DNA of 64,000 nt from the NCBI GenBank assembly GCA_024516035.1, contig CM044964.1, positions 22,239,806 to 22,303,805 on the forward strand, read 5' to 3'. This document shows, one piece after another, positions 1-8,751 of this stretch. The position numbers were made by a program, and so were the translations under genes. This stretch comes from Bactericera cockerelli. Its lineage: Eukaryota > Arthropoda > Insecta > Hemiptera > Triozidae. Within the stretch, counting starts at the first letter, position 1. Every line of letters begins with the position of its first letter. The notes under the pieces were generated by a model that ran no database searches, was not told the origin of the DNA, and worked only from the letters and a program-made list of their open reading frames with translations.

Positions 1-78
1 AATTTCTGCGTATATCTTGGTGATGCATCCATGCAGGCGTGGCCGGTGCTCAGGAACTGCAGCACCCCCAGACTCATC

Positions 79-298
79 GCACTGGTGGTGAAGTGGTTAA
101 CGCGCTAGTCTGGTAATCCACGGAGCGTAGGGATCCGTTGGTTCGAATCCCACCCAGTGCATGAATTTTTCCTCATTCATTTGAGTTTGTGACCACATAA
201 TAATAAAAACTCTGAGGGTTAGGTGGTAGAAAATGCTTTGAGCATTTAACCTCGCCTGGTGGTTACCTTCCACTAAAGAGTGTTATTATTATTATTAT
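79..298 (+). repeat. SINE family A (tRNA-derived)
   Basis: Head GCACTGGTGGTGAAGTGG (A-box-like), GGTTCGAATCC (B box), closing CCCAGTGC, then a body with GACTCTGAGGGTTAGG, GAGCATTTAACCTCGCCTGG and an ATT-repeat tail. The same unit recurs at least ten times in the window on both strands. Confidence 0.85.
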
Positions 299-677
299 GT
301 TTTATTTCTCATGTTAAACATGGTAACAAGTAACATCATCTATGGGCTAGGATATTATATTAAAAAGAGAGGATTTTCTCAAGTCCCAGGTCGTACACGT
401 ATACTAATCATCACACATTTCTAGAATAATAATTACATAATTATAATGTTTGACATGGTAAACAAACTCGATCTCTTTAGCTACTGAAAGAGCGACTCTA
501 TCCCATTTCAGTCAACTTTATGTGGCAGCACCCCCAAAAACTTTTCCACCGACCGCGCCTGCATTCATGTTACACGGGCATTACGCTATCACAGACCTAT
601 GCCAATATATTTTGTTCTTACGGGAAAATTATGAAATTCATCTATTTTTTTGTACCTATGTCATCATCGGAGCAGTC

Positions 678-755
678 ACCGTGGCTGAGTGGTTGTGACT
701 ACTGCCCGTGGTCTAGAGATCCTGTGTTCGACTCCCGTTTGGAGCAGACTTTTCA
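678..755 (+). repeat. tRNA-like head of SINE family C
   Basis: CCGTGGCTGAGTGGTTGTGA and TGTTCGACTCCCG match the tRNA-like head of the longer minus-strand elements at 15193, 22430 and 32370. The body is missing here. Confidence 0.6.
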
Positions 756-779
756 CACAGAAAATAATGAGTGTTAAAA

Positions 780-922
780 AGTTATCAATTATGTGTTAAT
801 CACTTTTGTGATATCACAACTACTCAAACTCGCTTTACTAAATCTACGCTGAAGCCGGGACTTGAACCACCGACCTCCAGGCTACAAGTCCGCTGCCTTA
901 TCGATCAAGCTACTGAGGTCGG
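780..922 (-). repeat. SINE family D (tRNA-derived)
   Basis: Read on the minus strand: GACCTCAGTAGCTTGATCG (A box), then GGTGGTTCAAGTCCCGG (B box), a body through TAGATTTAGTAAAGCGAG and GTGATATCACAAAAGTG. Copies also occur at 3040, 41700, 46205 and 57300. Confidence 0.75.
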
Positions 923-1004
923 TTGAAAATAATGAGTGTGTCAGCTGAGATATTTCGTGAGAAAAATGAGTAGTTTTCTTGTATGATTTGCATCATTAAC
1001 GGAG

Positions 1005-1235
1005 GAAAAAGGGAGTTAACGTCACTTTCAACTGATGCATGGTCATATTATGACGGGTGTTTTACCCTCCATTCGCTTGATATACTCACAATCAAGATAC
1101 TCAAATTAACCTCACCCAGCCTGGGTGGGACCAGGAATAGCCAGTATCCAAGGCCTAGTCTCTCTGGACGTTGCCTAACTTCAGCGACAAATCGAGAACC
1201 GGTGTATTCAAAGTGCTATCGATGCTGGATATGTC
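1005..1235 (+). repeat. SINE family F copy
   Basis: Contains TTAACGTCACTTTCAACTG, CATATTATGACGGG, TAACCTCACCCAGCCTGGG and a closing ATCGATGCTGG. The same order recurs at 24515, 56905 and, inverted, at 20890. Confidence 0.65.
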
Positions 1236-1436
1236 TCCTTTGTATTATTTACCTTTCAGAATTCAAAAAGGGCACTTTTTGACATAGTTCAAAATTCTGC
1301 TCCAGTCAGACAATTTCAAAAACTTTTTTAATAGTCAATTATTGCTTTTTTATTTGTCTTTCAGAATTTAAATTTCATTTTTTGCCAATGTTAACATCGT
1401 CCCCCGTCAGAATGTAAAAAAAACATTTTTGTATCT

Positions 1437-1600
1437 GTTACGGTAGTGGTAAAGTGTTTCGAAACCCAGCCGGGACATGACAAGTTATCCTCACATTTGG
1501 GATTTTTACCACATAATATGTCTTAGGCTTACTGATGGAATAATGGGACTTTAATCGTCCTAATCGGGCAGTATAAATAAGGCGATATTATTATTATTAT
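1437..1600 (+). repeat. SINE family B copy, damaged head
   Basis: GGTAGTGGTAAAGTG, TTCGAAACCCAGCCGGGACA, then the family B body (GACAAGTTATCCTC, TGATGGAATAATGGGAC, CGGGCAGTATAAATAAGGCG) and an ATT-repeat tail. Confidence 0.75.
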
Positions 1601-1634
1601 TATTATTTTGTGTTGTGTTTTTCTTCCCCATCAG

Positions 1635-1740
1635 GCCGAATCGAACTCCCGGACGCCCGCAATGAAGTCCGGTGGGAGAAGGTGGGCTACAACAAGTCCA
1701 TAGAGGAGCACTCACGATACCGGACCAAAATTGTCAGCAG
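1635..1740 (+). CDS. Ig-TIR receptor exon (Ig domain part)
   Basis: This exon is bounded by a CAG acceptor and a CAG|GTAAAC donor. It translates as [16 protein letters not shown] followed by a stretch ending RYRTKIVS, typical of Ig C to E strands; the other two frames hit stops. It leaves two bases, which does not match the phase needed by the next exon. Either the true donor differs or a base is missing. Confidence 0.6.
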
Positions 1741-4700
1741 GTAAACAACACTATTAAAAATACTAATAAGCTCTTTTGTTGAAGGTAACCACCAGTCCAC
1801 ATACACTACAAATGCTGTGTGTGGGGTTGGGGTGTGGTGGGTGGGTGGGTTGTGTGTGTATGTATGTGTGTGTGTGTGAGTGGGTGTGTGTGGATATGTG
1901 TGGGGGTGTGTGTTTGATGGGCTGGCGAAGTGGTGGGGTGTAACCTCAGCCAGCCTCTTTTTTTTTGGGTTTAACGTCCCCAGCCAGACTCTTTTTTTTT
2001 GGTTTAACGTCGTCCCTTTCAACTGCGTGGTCGCAAGGAACTCACAAATCTGCTATCCACACTTACCCCGCCCATCCTGGGTTAGGCCGGAATACCAGCA
2101 ACACGAAGTCTTAATAAACGACTTTTTTTCCCTCAGAGGACGACAACCAAGTCCTTGGAGCCTATTTGCTGATCGAAGATGTCTCTACGGCGGACTTGGG
2201 AACTTACCAATGCATGATCAGCAACAGTGCTGATCAATATAGAGTCATGAGCACCGTGCTCAAGGAAGGTGAGTAAACGAAGGCATGGCCGAAGATGATT
2301 TTTACTATAAAAACCCAATCTTAACTGTCGACCCTTTTTTTTCAACCGGCATAATATAATTACAATTCCCGTTGACATCATGTATTTGTCCTTCTAATAA
2401 AGTAATTTGAGTTTGTGACCACATAATAATAAGACTCTGAGGGTTTAAATGGTAGAAAATGCTTTGAGCATTAACCTCGCCTGGTGGTTACCTGCCACTA
2501 AAGAGAGTTATTATTAAAGTATTCAATAATATTAATCCATCACTAATTGTACTTTTTCTCCTACAACTACACGAAATTTGTCACTTGTGCTGTGGCGTAT
2601 AATATCACTTGGTAACGAGCGAACTATTTCATTATTACTATAGTATTCTTTATTAGGAGGACAAAGTACAATGTGAAGTATAAATTTAAAAAAAAAAAAA
2701 CAAACAAATGACAAAATAAATACGTAAAAAAGAAAATAACACTAATATCCTACCTAAAGGGTGGGGTAATTTTGCCATGGCGGGTCGGAGCGCCACCGCG
2801 CTCCTAATAAGGTCATTTCACCAAAAATGTAAATTATTATTATTATTACCTCTGACAATTTTTAATACGATTTTCCAGGCACGCCCGAGCAGAATTCTCT
2901 ACCCGAAGACACGTGGGTCTTGTTGATTGTGGGTGTGGTCACATTCATTCTCGCCCTTTGCTTCCTGATAAGATACTCCCCCTACATCTACCTCTACCTC
3001 AGATCTCTGTGCACACCTGGTAAGTAAATAGAATAAATGTACGTGGTGTGGCTACGCTGAAACCGGGACTTGAACCACCGACCTCCAGGTTACATGTCCG
3101 CCGCCTTATTGATCAAGCTACTGAGGTCGGTAATCAATTTTAATTTAAATATTTATAAAAATATCTTTGAAAAAATTACAATTTTCAGTTCTTCCAATTT
3201 TTCTAACAATTTTCAATTAATTTTAATTTAAATATTTCTCTCTTTCTTCAGTTCTTCCAATTTTTCTTACAATTTTCAATTAATTTTAATTTAAACATTT
3301 CTTTCTTTCTTCAGTTCTTCCAATTTTGCTTACAATTTTCAATTAATTTTAATTTACATATTTCTCTCTTTCTTCAGTTCTTCCAATTTTTCTAACAATT
3401 TTCAATTAATTTTAATTTAAATATTTCTCTCTTTCTTCAGTTCTTCCAATTTTTCTTACAATTATTTTCAATTAATTTTAATTTAAATATTTCTCTCTTT
3501 CTCCCCCACAGTGGACGATTGCCATGAAGCAGACATCCTCCTCTCCTACCATCTCACCCACGAGACCTTCATCCAGGCCAGTCTCCTGCCCCTGCTCCAG
3601 ACCAAATACAGGGTGAAGCTACATCTGCTGGACCAGAGCGAAGAGGGACAACCCTGTATTGAACAGGTAATTAGTTGATCAATTCGAAAAGTTATTCAAA
3701 AGATCTTATCTTCATTTTCTTACATTGATGTTTACTAATTCTCAATTTGTAAATATATAATAATAATAATAATATCGCCTTATTTATACTGCCCGATAAG
3801 GACTATTAAAGTCCCATTATTCCAGCAGTAAGCCCAAGACATATTATTATGTAGTAAAAATCCCAAATGGGAGGATAACTTGTCATGTCCCGGCTGGGTT
3901 TCGAACCCAGGACCTCTGGATTCACAGAGTGCCGCCTTTACCACTGAGCTACCGGGACAGTATATATGAACTTATACTTATATTTATTTTTTATCCATGT
4001 ATGTGGTGTTGTAGGATTAGGATTGAATTTTTAATGATGGTTTCGCTGATTTCTTTTAATTGCTTTTTTTGCTAATTAAAATGCTCGAATAAGTTGATGA
4101 CAGTGTTTCCAATTGCTCCTCTCGAACAGAACCACAAACTTATGACTTCATATACCTACCTACTCGGGATGGAAACTTTTCACTATATTTCTCTTCTAGG
4201 AACGGAATGCATGCCTCGTATATATATTTTTTTTTTTTTTTTCTCTGTCTATTTTATTGCTCTGATCTTTATCATTTGATTCAAATCTAACGGTGGGGTC
4301 CAGGATATATGCATTTTTACAGTTTTTTGGAAATGCTACAATATCGCAAAAGCGCCTGGAACGACATTGTGTCTAGGTAAACACGTATTATTATCATTAA
4401 TTTCAGGTGGCTTCGGTGTGTCGGTCCATCCTGTACATCCACGGACCTCACGATCCACTCTACGAAAATTTGAACTGTCTCACCGGTATAAGGCAGTGTC
4501 GAGCATCGTGTGTGTTGCCCTGGAGGTAAGTAATAATAATAATAAAAATAGAAAATCTTATAAGGGCAAAGTTTTATAAGAAAGCTGTTAAGCCCAGAAC
4601 TATTAAGTGCGAATTGTTTTTCATTAAAAAAAAAAGAAATTGAAAACGATTTTTTAAAAAAATTAAAATTGGATGTTCATGAAATAACGAAGGTTTTTAA

Positions 4701-5101
4701 TTAATATAGTGTATACCTGTATACTGTATACTCGTCTAATTGAAGGCCTCCTATGGGCATTTGAACCCTGTACCTAAATTATGGTACAAGGTCCAGCTGC
4801 CCAAAGGGAAGATGTTAACCACTTACGAAGAAGTGTATCAGTATAGTTTCTTTGAAAAAAAAGTATATAAACCAATCAATCCAAATTCTTTTTTCGCCAG
4901 GCCCTCCCCTCTAAGAAAGAGCTGTACACAATGGAGCATGGAGAGCGGTTGGTAGCCCTGATGAAGAACATCAAGCTGTTGTCCTATCCGGCTGCGGGGG
5001 GCGCTGGTGTCGAAAACAAAATGGCGTCCTGCGATCTGCACCGATCCTTCTGGCCGATGCTTCAGTTGGCACTACCTGGGGTTTCCAAGCAACGCGTGTG
5101 A
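1635..5101 (+). CDS. Ig-TIR transmembrane receptor (IL-1R/SIGIRR-like), 3' part
   Basis: Six exons (1635-1740, 2137-2268, 2879-3019, 3512-3666, 4407-4525, 4901-5101) encode the membrane-proximal and cytoplasmic part of a TIR receptor. Exons 1-2 look like the end of an Ig domain, with a Trp in VRWEKV and the F-strand motif DLGTYQC. Exon 3 has a hydrophobic span ([19 protein letters not shown]) followed by a Tyr-rich juxtamembrane stretch. Exons 4-6 resemble a TIR domain: an ADILLSY box 1, then SILYIHG, then a C-terminal [11 protein letters not shown] box 3. The stop is TGA at 5099-5101. TIR domains recruit MyD88-type adaptors or act in synaptic IL1RAPL-type signalling; which applies is unknown. 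The N-terminus and signal peptide lie before the window. The join of exons 1 and 2 is out of phase as drawn, and exon 5 contains a frame break. It could be an IL1RAPL or SIGIRR relative, or a decayed copy. Confidence 0.72.
1810..1920 (+). repeat. GT-rich simple repeat
   Basis: A run of TGTGTG and GTGGGTG motifs inside the intron between the first two receptor exons. Confidence 0.8.
2137..2268 (+). CDS. Ig-TIR receptor exon (Ig F strand)
   Basis: The acceptor is a pyrimidine run ending CCTCAG and the donor is GAAG|GTGAGT. The reading frame starting at 2139 gives an Ig E-F hairpin with the motif [16 protein letters not shown], including the conserved Cys. It leaves one base, which joins in frame to the transmembrane exon. 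Confidence 0.75.
2407..2515 (+). repeat. SINE family A, body only
   Basis: A 5'-truncated copy starting TTTGAGTTTGTGACCACATA and running to AAAGAGAGTTATTATT, without the tRNA-like head. Confidence 0.7.
2645..2790 (-). repeat. SINE family I copy
   Basis: On the plus strand it reads TTTATTAGGAGGACAAAGTA, an A-rich stretch, then CTACCTAAAGGGTGGGG. This is the reverse of the family whose head contains GAGATTGCCATAGGCAATAA and whose tail ends in AATAAAGC. Confidence 0.65.
2879..3019 (+). CDS. Ig-TIR receptor exon (transmembrane)
   Basis: A 141-nt exon between TTTTCCAG and G|GTAAGT. It encodes a short stalk, about 20 hydrophobic residues, then [16 protein letters not shown] on the cytoplasmic side. 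It starts and ends in the same phase, consistent with its neighbours. Confidence 0.8.
3045..3133 (-). repeat. SINE family D head
   Basis: Inverted copy of the family D tRNA-like head: TACGCTGAAACCGGGACTTG through CAAGCTACTGAGGTCGG. Confidence 0.7.
3185..3511 (+). repeat. 62-63-bp minisatellite running up to a splice acceptor
   Basis: Five units begin CAGTTCTTCC at about 3186, 3249, 3312, 3374 and 3438, separated by 62-64 bases. Each contains TTTAATTTAAATATTTCTC and a TTTCTTCAG that itself looks like an acceptor. The last unit passes into the real acceptor (CCCCACAG, exon start 3512), so the array is made of copies of the intron's 3' end. Confidence 0.85.
3512..3666 (+). CDS. Ig-TIR receptor exon (TIR box 1)
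   Basis: 155 nt between CCCCCACAG and GAACAG|GTAATT. It encodes [14 protein letters not shown], a TIR box 1-like start, followed by [17 protein letters not shown]. It is in phase with the transmembrane exon. Confidence 0.75.
3760..3960 (-). repeat. SINE family B copy
   Basis: Inverted full-length copy with an ATAATA tail at its left end and the head (CTGAGCTACCGGGACA on the plus strand) at its right end. Confidence 0.85.
4407..4525 (+). CDS. Ig-TIR receptor exon with a one-base frame break
   Basis: The first half reads [19 protein letters not shown] in the frame set by the previous exon. The second half reads [19 protein letters not shown] only in another frame, and that second frame is the one that continues into the last exon. 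The switch falls at the A-run 4465-4468. This looks like a one-base loss, either a sequencing error or a real mutation. Confidence 0.65.
4901..5101 (+). CDS. Ig-TIR receptor last exon (TIR box 3)
   Basis: 201 nt after TTTCGCCAG, ending at TGA. It encodes [17 protein letters not shown] and, near the end, [12 protein letters not shown], resembling the FW-containing box 3 of TIR domains. The MITE at 5138 begins 36 bases after the stop, so the 3' UTR probably contains it. Confidence 0.72.
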   Translation, partial: ALPSKKELYTMEHGERLVALMKNIKLLSYPAAGGAGVENKMASCDLHRSFWPMLQLALPGVSKQRV

Positions 5102-5137
5102 ACGAAGTTTATTTATGTTTATGCTTAAAGACATTAA

Positions 5138-5266
5138 GGGCGGAATTAATAGACGTTATTATAATACCTCTGTGGCGCTAAGTCACGGATTGCGTACTGT
5201 GTAAGATGGGGAAAATCGACACTTACCAACGACTTAAGTTATTGATGTTGTCTATTAATTCCGCCC
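5138..5266. mobile_element. MITE, Harbinger-like, copy 1
   Basis: A 129-bp element with terminal inverted repeats GGGCGGAATTAATAGAC / GTCTATTAATTCCGCCC, flanked on both sides by TAA. Short inverted repeats plus a TAA target duplication fit PIF/Harbinger-derived MITEs. It has no coding capacity. The centre contains GTGGCGCTAAGTCACGGATT. Confidence 0.8.
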
Positions 5267-5329
5267 TAAAGGCAACTTAAATACATATATGGACTTTATG
5301 TGGACCAATTTTGGGCTAGTAGTCACTAA

Positions 5330-5458
5330 GGGCGGAATTAATAGACGTTTTTGTAATACCTCTGTGGCGCTAAGTCACGGATTGCGTACTGTGTATGATA
5401 GGGAAAACCGACACTTACCAACGACTTAAGTTATTGATGTTGTCTATTAATTCCGCCC
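5330..5458. mobile_element. MITE, Harbinger-like, copy 2
   Basis: A second 129-bp copy in the same orientation, 63 bp after the first, with the same termini and its own flanking TAA repeats. It differs from copy 1 by only a few bases. The two were probably inserted separately or duplicated recently. Confidence 0.8.
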
Positions 5459-5749
5459 TAAATGTTTTTGTACTTTGTATATAATTATTCTACATGAAGG
5501 TTTCAATTCCAAATCTTGAGCAGCATTCATTTTTTTTTTTTTTTTTTTTTTTTTTATAAAAATAGCTTTTTAATTTTTTTAAATTTAACCTCATGTAGAC
5601 CTATAAATTGGTTAAAGTAGGTAACTAATTGAAAAAAAAATGTTAAAAAAGATACGAGGAACTAGAAAGTTTTTTGTGTTTTAATTTCAAAACATAAGTG
5701 GAAGCATCGTCATTACGAGAACTAATGCTATACATCATATCTCCAACTA

Positions 5750-5942
5750 ACCATTATCGTCCAAATTCAATCTCGTAATCCCGCCACTGGTCGTTGCTCG
5801 CTCTACAACTAACCCCAATCACGAGTCTAGGATAGGTCCGGACATCCAAAGCAGAAAAAATTCCGACCCCGCCGGTATTCGAACCCTGGTCAGCTGGAGT
5901 GCAAGCCGAACATAAAACCACTAGGCCAAGTTGACTACTATA
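5750..5942 (-). repeat. SINE, tRNA-like head on the right (family E relative)
   Basis: The plus strand reads CGCCACTGGTCGTTGCTCGC, then GGACATCCAAAGCAGAAAAA, CCGGTATTCGAACCCTGG and GGCCAAGTTGACTAC. On the minus strand this is a tRNA-like head with B box GGTTCGAATACC followed by a family E-like body. A related copy lies at 32035-32280. Confidence 0.65.
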
Positions 5943-6534
5943 AAAATAGCTTTTGGGTGGGATTTGGCGATTCTGCAGGCAAAAAATGTAGAATAGAGAA
6001 AGCAAGTTTATGAGAAAAGATAAAATAAATCACAAGTAAAACCAACCCTATTTTATATCACTAGATTTAGTTTTATATGACCTACCTATGTACTTATTAG
6101 ATAGGTAGTTAAAAATACATATTATTGCTGGAGTAAAGGGACTTTTCAGTCTTACCTCGGCAGTATAAACAAGGTTCCATAATTCTATTTTATATTATGT
6201 CTATTGTAAATACTCCTAATGACTGTACCAAATGTTAAGTCGATTGTTCGAGTTTCTTTTTTAGTTTTTACCATCGCGGTAGTTTTAAAATGGAGAAACG
6301 GGAGATAGCTCTAAAAAAGTTTTAGCAATTTAGCAATTTTTAGCAATTTCTTCACTCGACAAACTTACTAGGTACTTGTATCCTAATTTTATCTATCAGC
6401 TATTTTATTTAATATATTCCTTAAAAGTACAACAGTAGGTACTTATAAAGGAACTCGCAAAAAGAAAGAAACATGTATTGTATTGATAAGAAACATTATT
6501 ATTATTGTTATCATGTCATCGTTCATTGGTAGTC
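5943..6534 (+). other. AT-rich intergenic stretch
   Basis: I see no gene, RNA or clear repeat here apart from short A/T runs and a fragment with GACTTTTCAGTCTTACCTCG and GCAGTATAAACAAGG (6135-6170) that recurs at 26310 and 39910. Confidence 0.5.
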
Positions 6535-6745
6535 AAGTGCGCGCTAGTCTGGTAATTCAGGTATCGTAGGGATCCGTAGGTTCGAATCCCACCCAGTGCA
6601 TGAATTTCTTCTCATTTATTTGCGTTTGTGATTTGTGACCGCATAATAATAAGACTCTGAGGGTTAGGTGGTAGAAAATGCTTTGAGCTATAATCTCGCC
6701 TGGTGGTTTACCTTCCACTAAAGAGCATTATTATTATTATTATCA
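6535..6745 (+). repeat. SINE family A copy
   Basis: Head with a short deletion (GTCAAGTGCGCGCTAGTCTG), B box GGTTCGAATCC, full body, ATT-repeat tail. Confidence 0.75.
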
Positions 6746-7149
6746 ATATTATCATGTCATGCTGTCCTAATAGCAGAATTACCGCCCAACATGTACCGGT
6801 GGCAGTATTTTTTATTATTATTATTCAAGCAATGCTCAGCTCTTTTTTCAGCTCTGGGTGACATAATTCTGTCAACAAAAATCGCCTGTCCTTAAAATTT
6901 AGAGAGGGCTCTTTAAAATTTATTTTGCTTGCTCGATTTATATACATATTTATGTATTAAATATTATAGTATCATAATCTTAGTTAGAACTTATTAGTAT
7001 AGTAAATAGTTGAATCTCCTTTTGATACCCTTTTTTGTTGTTGTAAATACCTACTTTGTACAAAAATCACGCAATTTTATATTATAAAATCATTATTTTT
7101 ATCAAGGCACTGTAAATGAAAGTGTATTTTTTTTTATTATTATTATTAA

Positions 7150-7640
7150 CGATTTAACAGCTCTTGGTTATCCAAGACCCACCATTATTACCCACCATTA
7201 TCAGAATTCTGGAAACTCACAAACCATGCAGCTAATACCCTCATTAACCTCACCCAACATGGGTTGGGCTGGGAATAGCCGGCATGACGAGGATTTGAAT
7301 TTGAGAGGTGATACTGTCACAATGCTGATTCAACCTTTTTGTGCCATTTTGGATCATTGAAGCTTGAAATCCAGAACACAATAATACATTAACATTACAC
7401 TTATCTTCTTTTACTCTGTCTTATCTCGCCCAAACAGGGTTGACGCTTGTCAACCTCATGGTTGAGGTTGGTTGGTCTTGGCACATTTTTCACGGCTGAA
7501 TGCCCATCCTAACGCCAACGAATCTATTTGATTTAACATCCTGGATTACGATGGGGGTTTTACCTCCGCTGGTTATCGTACCAGCTACCCACATTAACCT
7601 CACCCAGCCTGGGTAGGGCCGGAAATTAATTAATATCACA
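7150..7640 (+). repeat. SINE family F and C fragments
   Basis: 7225-7290 has the family F core (TTAACCTCACCCAACATGGG). 7405-7630 has the body of family C (TTTTACTCTGTCTTATCTCG, CCAACGAATCTATTTG, ACCTCACCCAGCCTGGG), as at 15210-15430. The heads are absent. Confidence 0.6.
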
Positions 7641-8470
7641 CCATCGGTCTAATAATTATGTATGTAGGACATGTAGGTGTTCCTTGTGCAGGACATATTA
7701 TGGTCCAACTTTTTGGAGCTATGCTTTCCTTGCTGATCAGAATTATGATGGCTCCTATTTTAATCACAAGTCTAAAATCAGTAACTAGCTAAAACCCAAC
7801 ACTTTGCCGCCGTTGAGATGTTTGCAAGTAGCTGGCGTCCTATTTGGATCTTTTCTTACTTAGTATTCTTAGTAACTAATTTCAGAAGTAATACTTTTTG
7901 TTTCTTGTGCTAATATATTTCTGATTATACTGATAAAAATAGAGAGATTAATATGATGACATGGATATTCAGAACTATTACCTGCTGATTGAGAGCGAAT
8001 AAGCTCGAAAGAGCTGTCCGGGTATGTTCTGATATTCATGTACATCTAGTGCAACTTCTCACTTTTCTGATTATACTGTTTCTCTTAGTTAGTATCTATA
8101 CAATAAGAGAGATTCTGGGAGTCATTTGGTCCAGCGAGCGGTCCAAATTTATTCGCGCATGGTTCAATCAGATCTATATTTTACAATACGCCTGGAAAAA
8201 TTGGAGATTCTGCAATACCGCACGCATTTTCAATAGCTGAGTTTTCACACGATGCACATTTGCATGAGTGCAGGAAACGTTTTTTGTTTACATTTTGTGT
8301 TTCAGCTGTGTGTGTTCGTTTCTGATTGCTAGATTTGCAATTTTGCTTTTGGAAAATTCAAGTTGATCAGTCACTTGAAAGATTTTAAAACCTGTGGTTA
8401 TTTTACTGCTATCGTACTTACATTAAAATAATCTCAACTGAAGTGATAACAGTTATCGGTACTTTCCAGA
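7641..8470 (+). other. Intergenic stretch upstream of the lectin gene
   Basis: Mostly unique AT-rich sequence. 7990-8075 repeats, inverted, the sequence at 29265-29345 (GAATAAGCTCGAAAGAGCTG), so it is an interspersed repeat fragment. No TATA box or promoter could be assigned with confidence. Confidence 0.45.
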
Positions 8471-8603
8471 ACTTTTCCGTCGGATCTAACGTCAAGAAAC
8501 AGCTCTACACTCTATCACAGAAACCAAGAACCCTCAGACATTTCACCTGTAAAATTTTGGATCCTAGTTTTGAAATTATCTGTATGAAATTCTGATCGAA
8601 GAG

Positions 8604-8751
8604 ATGGAGATCCCAAAGATTTCTCTCTTCAAAATGCTGAGCACTCTTGTTTCCCTGGTTGTCGTGGCCTGTGGAGTGAAAGCGATGGAAGGGCAGTGGA
8701 ATACGGAAGACTTCCTCAAGAGGCATCACTCGCTCATCAAGCCTTACCTAA
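8604..8751 (+). CDS. LMAN2: LMAN2-like exon 1 (signal peptide)
   Basis: Encodes a leader with SLFKMLSTLVSLVVVACGV, then EDFLKRHHSLIKPYL, the conserved start of the lectin domain. It ends CTA A|GTAAG, leaving one base. Confidence 0.85.

Noticed and set aside
79..160. SINE heads (here and in other copies) as functional tRNA genes
   Set aside because: A and B boxes are present, but the cloverleaf arms do not all pair and each is joined to the same SINE body; only 43804-43875 passes.
1687..2022. 111-codon minus frame rich in His and Thr
   Set aside because: Comes from the GT-rich repeat and overlaps a receptor exon on the other strand.
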